Shown: positions 62,767-64,000 of the stretch, piece after piece
How positions within the stretch are numbered: position 1 is the first letter of the stretch
Layout: every line of letters starts with the position of its first letter
Notes under the pieces: model-generated
The model's database searches: none
Seen by the model: the letters and a program-made list of their open reading frames with translations, nothing else
Told to the model about the DNA's origin: nothing
Made by a program: the position numbers and the translations under genes
NCBI RefSeq assembly: GCF_002192695.1
Contig: NZ_MTLG01000081.1
Coordinates: 1 to 64,000, forward strand
From: Achromobacter xylosoxidans
GTDB lineage: Bacteria > Pseudomonadota > Gammaproteobacteria > Burkholderiales > Burkholderiaceae_B
Length of the DNA: 64,000 nt
Direction of reading: 5' to 3'

Positions 62767-63711
62767 ATGCTTCGCTTCGCACTCTCGCGCATCGGAATGG
62801 CCATACCGACACTGCTGATCGTGTCCGTCGCCGTTTTCGTGCTGATCCGCATGATCCCGGGCGATCCGGCCCAACTGCTGCTGGGTGACCTTGCCGACCC
62901 CGCCAGCCTGGAAGAACTGCGCCAGCGCATGGGCCTGGACCAGTCCTGGCCCGCGCAATTCGCCCTGTGGTTCAGCGATCTGCTGCAGGGCGACTTGGGG
63001 AAATCCATTACCACCGGCCAGGCGGTGCTGTCCCTGGTCTGGGACCGCTTCCTGGTCAGCGCCCCCATCGTGCTGGCGGCGGTGGCAGCCGCCGCCCTGG
63101 TCGCGGTGCCGGCCGGCATCATCGCCGCCTGGCGTCAGAATCGCGCCACCGATATCGCGCTGGTCGGCATGGCCACGCTGCTGGTGTCCATCCCCACTTT
63201 CTGGCTGGGCCTGCTGCTGTTGCTGCTGCTGGGGCTGAAGCTGGAATGGCTGCCGGTCGTCGGCTACGTGTCGGTGTCGGAGGACGCGGTCGCAGGCCTG
63301 CTGTACCTGGCCATGCCCATCCTGACGCTGTTCCTGCACGAGATCGGCGTGCTGATGCGCATGGCGCGCGCCAGCGCCCTGGAGGTCTTGCGCCTGGACT
63401 ACGTGACCCATGCCCGCGCCAAGGGCCTGAGCGAGCGCGCGGTGCTGGCCCATCACGTATTCAAGAATTCCTTCGGCCCCACCTGGACCCTGATCGGGCT
63501 GGTGCTCGGCAACCTGCTGGGCGGCATCGCGGTGGTCGAGACCGTGTTCACCATACCCGGCCTGGGCCGCCTGCTGGTCGATTCCATCTTCGCCCGCGAC
63601 TACCCGGTGATCCAGGGTTGCCTGCTGTTCGTCGCGGTCATCTACGTGCTGGTCAACCTGTTTGTCGACCTGCTCTATCCCGCCTTCGATCCCCGCGTTG
63701 GAGCGGAGTAA
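62767..63711 (+). CDS. DppB/OppB-type ABC transporter permease
   Basis: A 314-residue inner-membrane permease for peptides, opines or nickel. The N-terminus LRFALSRIGMAIPTLLIVSV with RMIPGDPAQLLLG is diagnostic of the DppB family. About six membrane segments follow. The EAA-type cytoplasmic loop contains VTHARAKGLSERAVLAHHVFKN; the end reads VETVFTIPGLGRLLVDSI with DYPVIQG. ATG 62767 was preferred; a GTG at 62749 is possible. It is followed after 6 bases by a DppC-like partner. Confidence 0.92.
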   Translation: MLRFALSRIGMAIPTLLIVSVAVFVLIRMIPGDPAQLLLGDLADPASLEELRQRMGLDQSWPAQFALWFSDLLQGDLGKSITTGQAVLSLVWDRFLVSAPIVLAAVAAAALVAVPAGIIAAWRQNRATDIALVGMATLLVSIPTFWLGLLLLLLLGLKLEWLPVVGYVSVSEDAVAGLLYLAMPILTLFLHEIGVLMRMARASALEVLRLDYVTHARAKGLSERAVLAHHVFKNSFGPTWTLIGLVLGNLLGGIAVVETVFTIPGLGRLLVDSIFARDYPVIQGCLLFVAVIYVLVNLFVDLLYPAFDPRVGAE

Positions 63712-63717
63712 ACCGCC

Positions 63718-64000
63718 ATGCAACTGACTACAGCCATCAATCCCGTAAAGCCCCGGCGCCGCCGCCTGCCCGCCAACGCGGCCATCGGCGGGGTCATCAT
63801 CGCGATCGTCGTGGGCGCCGCCCTCATCGGCGCCGTCTGGACCCCGCGCGACCCGCTGGGCATCAGCTTCGCGTCCCGGCTCAAGCCGCCCAGCGCCCAG
63901 TTCTGGCTGGGCACCGATGAATTCGGCCGCGACGTGCTCAGCCGCCTGATGGTGGGCGCCTCGACCAGCGTCTGGATCAGCCTCTTGACCGTCTCGTTCT
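63718..64000 (+). CDS. DppC/OppC-type ABC transporter permease (cut by window edge)
   Basis: The first 94 residues of a second permease subunit. They show a basic leader, a hydrophobic helix (GGVIIAIVVGAALIGAVW) and the DppC hallmark FWLGTDEFGRDVLSRLMVGA. GCGGAG lies 9 bases before the ATG. It forms a heterodimer with the preceding permease. The ATPase and binding-protein genes are expected beyond the window. Confidence 0.93.
   Translation, partial: MQLTTAINPVKPRRRRLPANAAIGGVIIAIVVGAALIGAVWTPRDPLGISFASRLKPPSAQFWLGTDEFGRDVLSRLMVGASTSVWISLLTVSF

Overview
The window is a high-GC chromosomal segment, most likely from a betaproteobacterium of the Alcaligenaceae (Achromobacter/Bordetella type). 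The pointers are many LysR regulators, a Bug-family periplasmic binding protein tied to a catabolic operon, an autotransporter with an extended signal peptide, and a complete Wsp operon. This assignment rests on gene content only; no rRNA or marker gene is present. I found no tRNA, rRNA, IS element, prophage or CRISPR array. Coding density is high.

Layout. 0.2-4 kb: DUF445 membrane protein, GntP-family gluconate-type permease and a LysR regulator, all leftward. 4.2-12.9 kb: a rightward six-gene beta-oxidation operon resembling the pimeloyl/dicarboxylate (pim) operon, closed by a Bug/TctC solute-binding protein. 13-14.8 kb: an ABC_sub_bind lipoprotein-like binding protein and a lone ABC ATPase with degenerate catalytic motifs. 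15.1-22.7 kb: a 2526-residue type V autotransporter built of three large repeated modules. 22.8-30.7 kb: SDR/LysR divergent pair, then a LysR regulator divergent from a cupin, flavin amine oxidase, zinc alcohol dehydrogenase and MFS operon, followed by a MerR-TipAS regulator. 30.8-36 kb: GntR, LysR/DHA2 efflux divergent pair, a PLP sulfur-amino-acid enzyme divergent from an Lrp regulator.

36-44.4 kb: wspABCDEFR, a surface-sensing chemosensory pathway ending in the diguanylate cyclase WspR; junctions overlap by a few bases, so it is one translationally coupled unit. 44.7-46.8 kb: amidase and truncated haemoglobin. 46.8-51.4 kb: a DNA-repair island, with a FAN1-type VRR-NUC nuclease followed by an Fe-S XPD-type helicase that carries an N-terminal RecB-like nuclease domain, preceded by a near-perfect LexA-type palindrome. 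Just upstream is a small P-loop kinase gene whose leader has the full architecture of a ribosome-mediated transcription attenuator (leader peptide with Ile-Ile-Thr-Thr-Ile codons, mutually exclusive hairpins, U-run terminator). 51.5-55.4 kb: a three-subunit periplasmic gluconate-type dehydrogenase (Tat subunit, GMC flavoprotein with a Cys cluster, triheme cytochrome c). 55.6-59.4 kb: uncharacterised anchored or membrane proteins, including three consecutive overlapping single-anchor exported proteins. 59.5-64 kb: GNAT acetyltransferase, ABC-F ATPase, LysR, and the start of a Dpp/Opp-type peptide ABC transporter cut by the window edge.

The most interesting items are the attenuator-like leader in front of the kinase, the SOS-type box in front of the FAN1/helicase pair, the ATPase with missing catalytic residues, and the trio of anchored proteins. 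All family assignments come from reading motifs; no database search was run.
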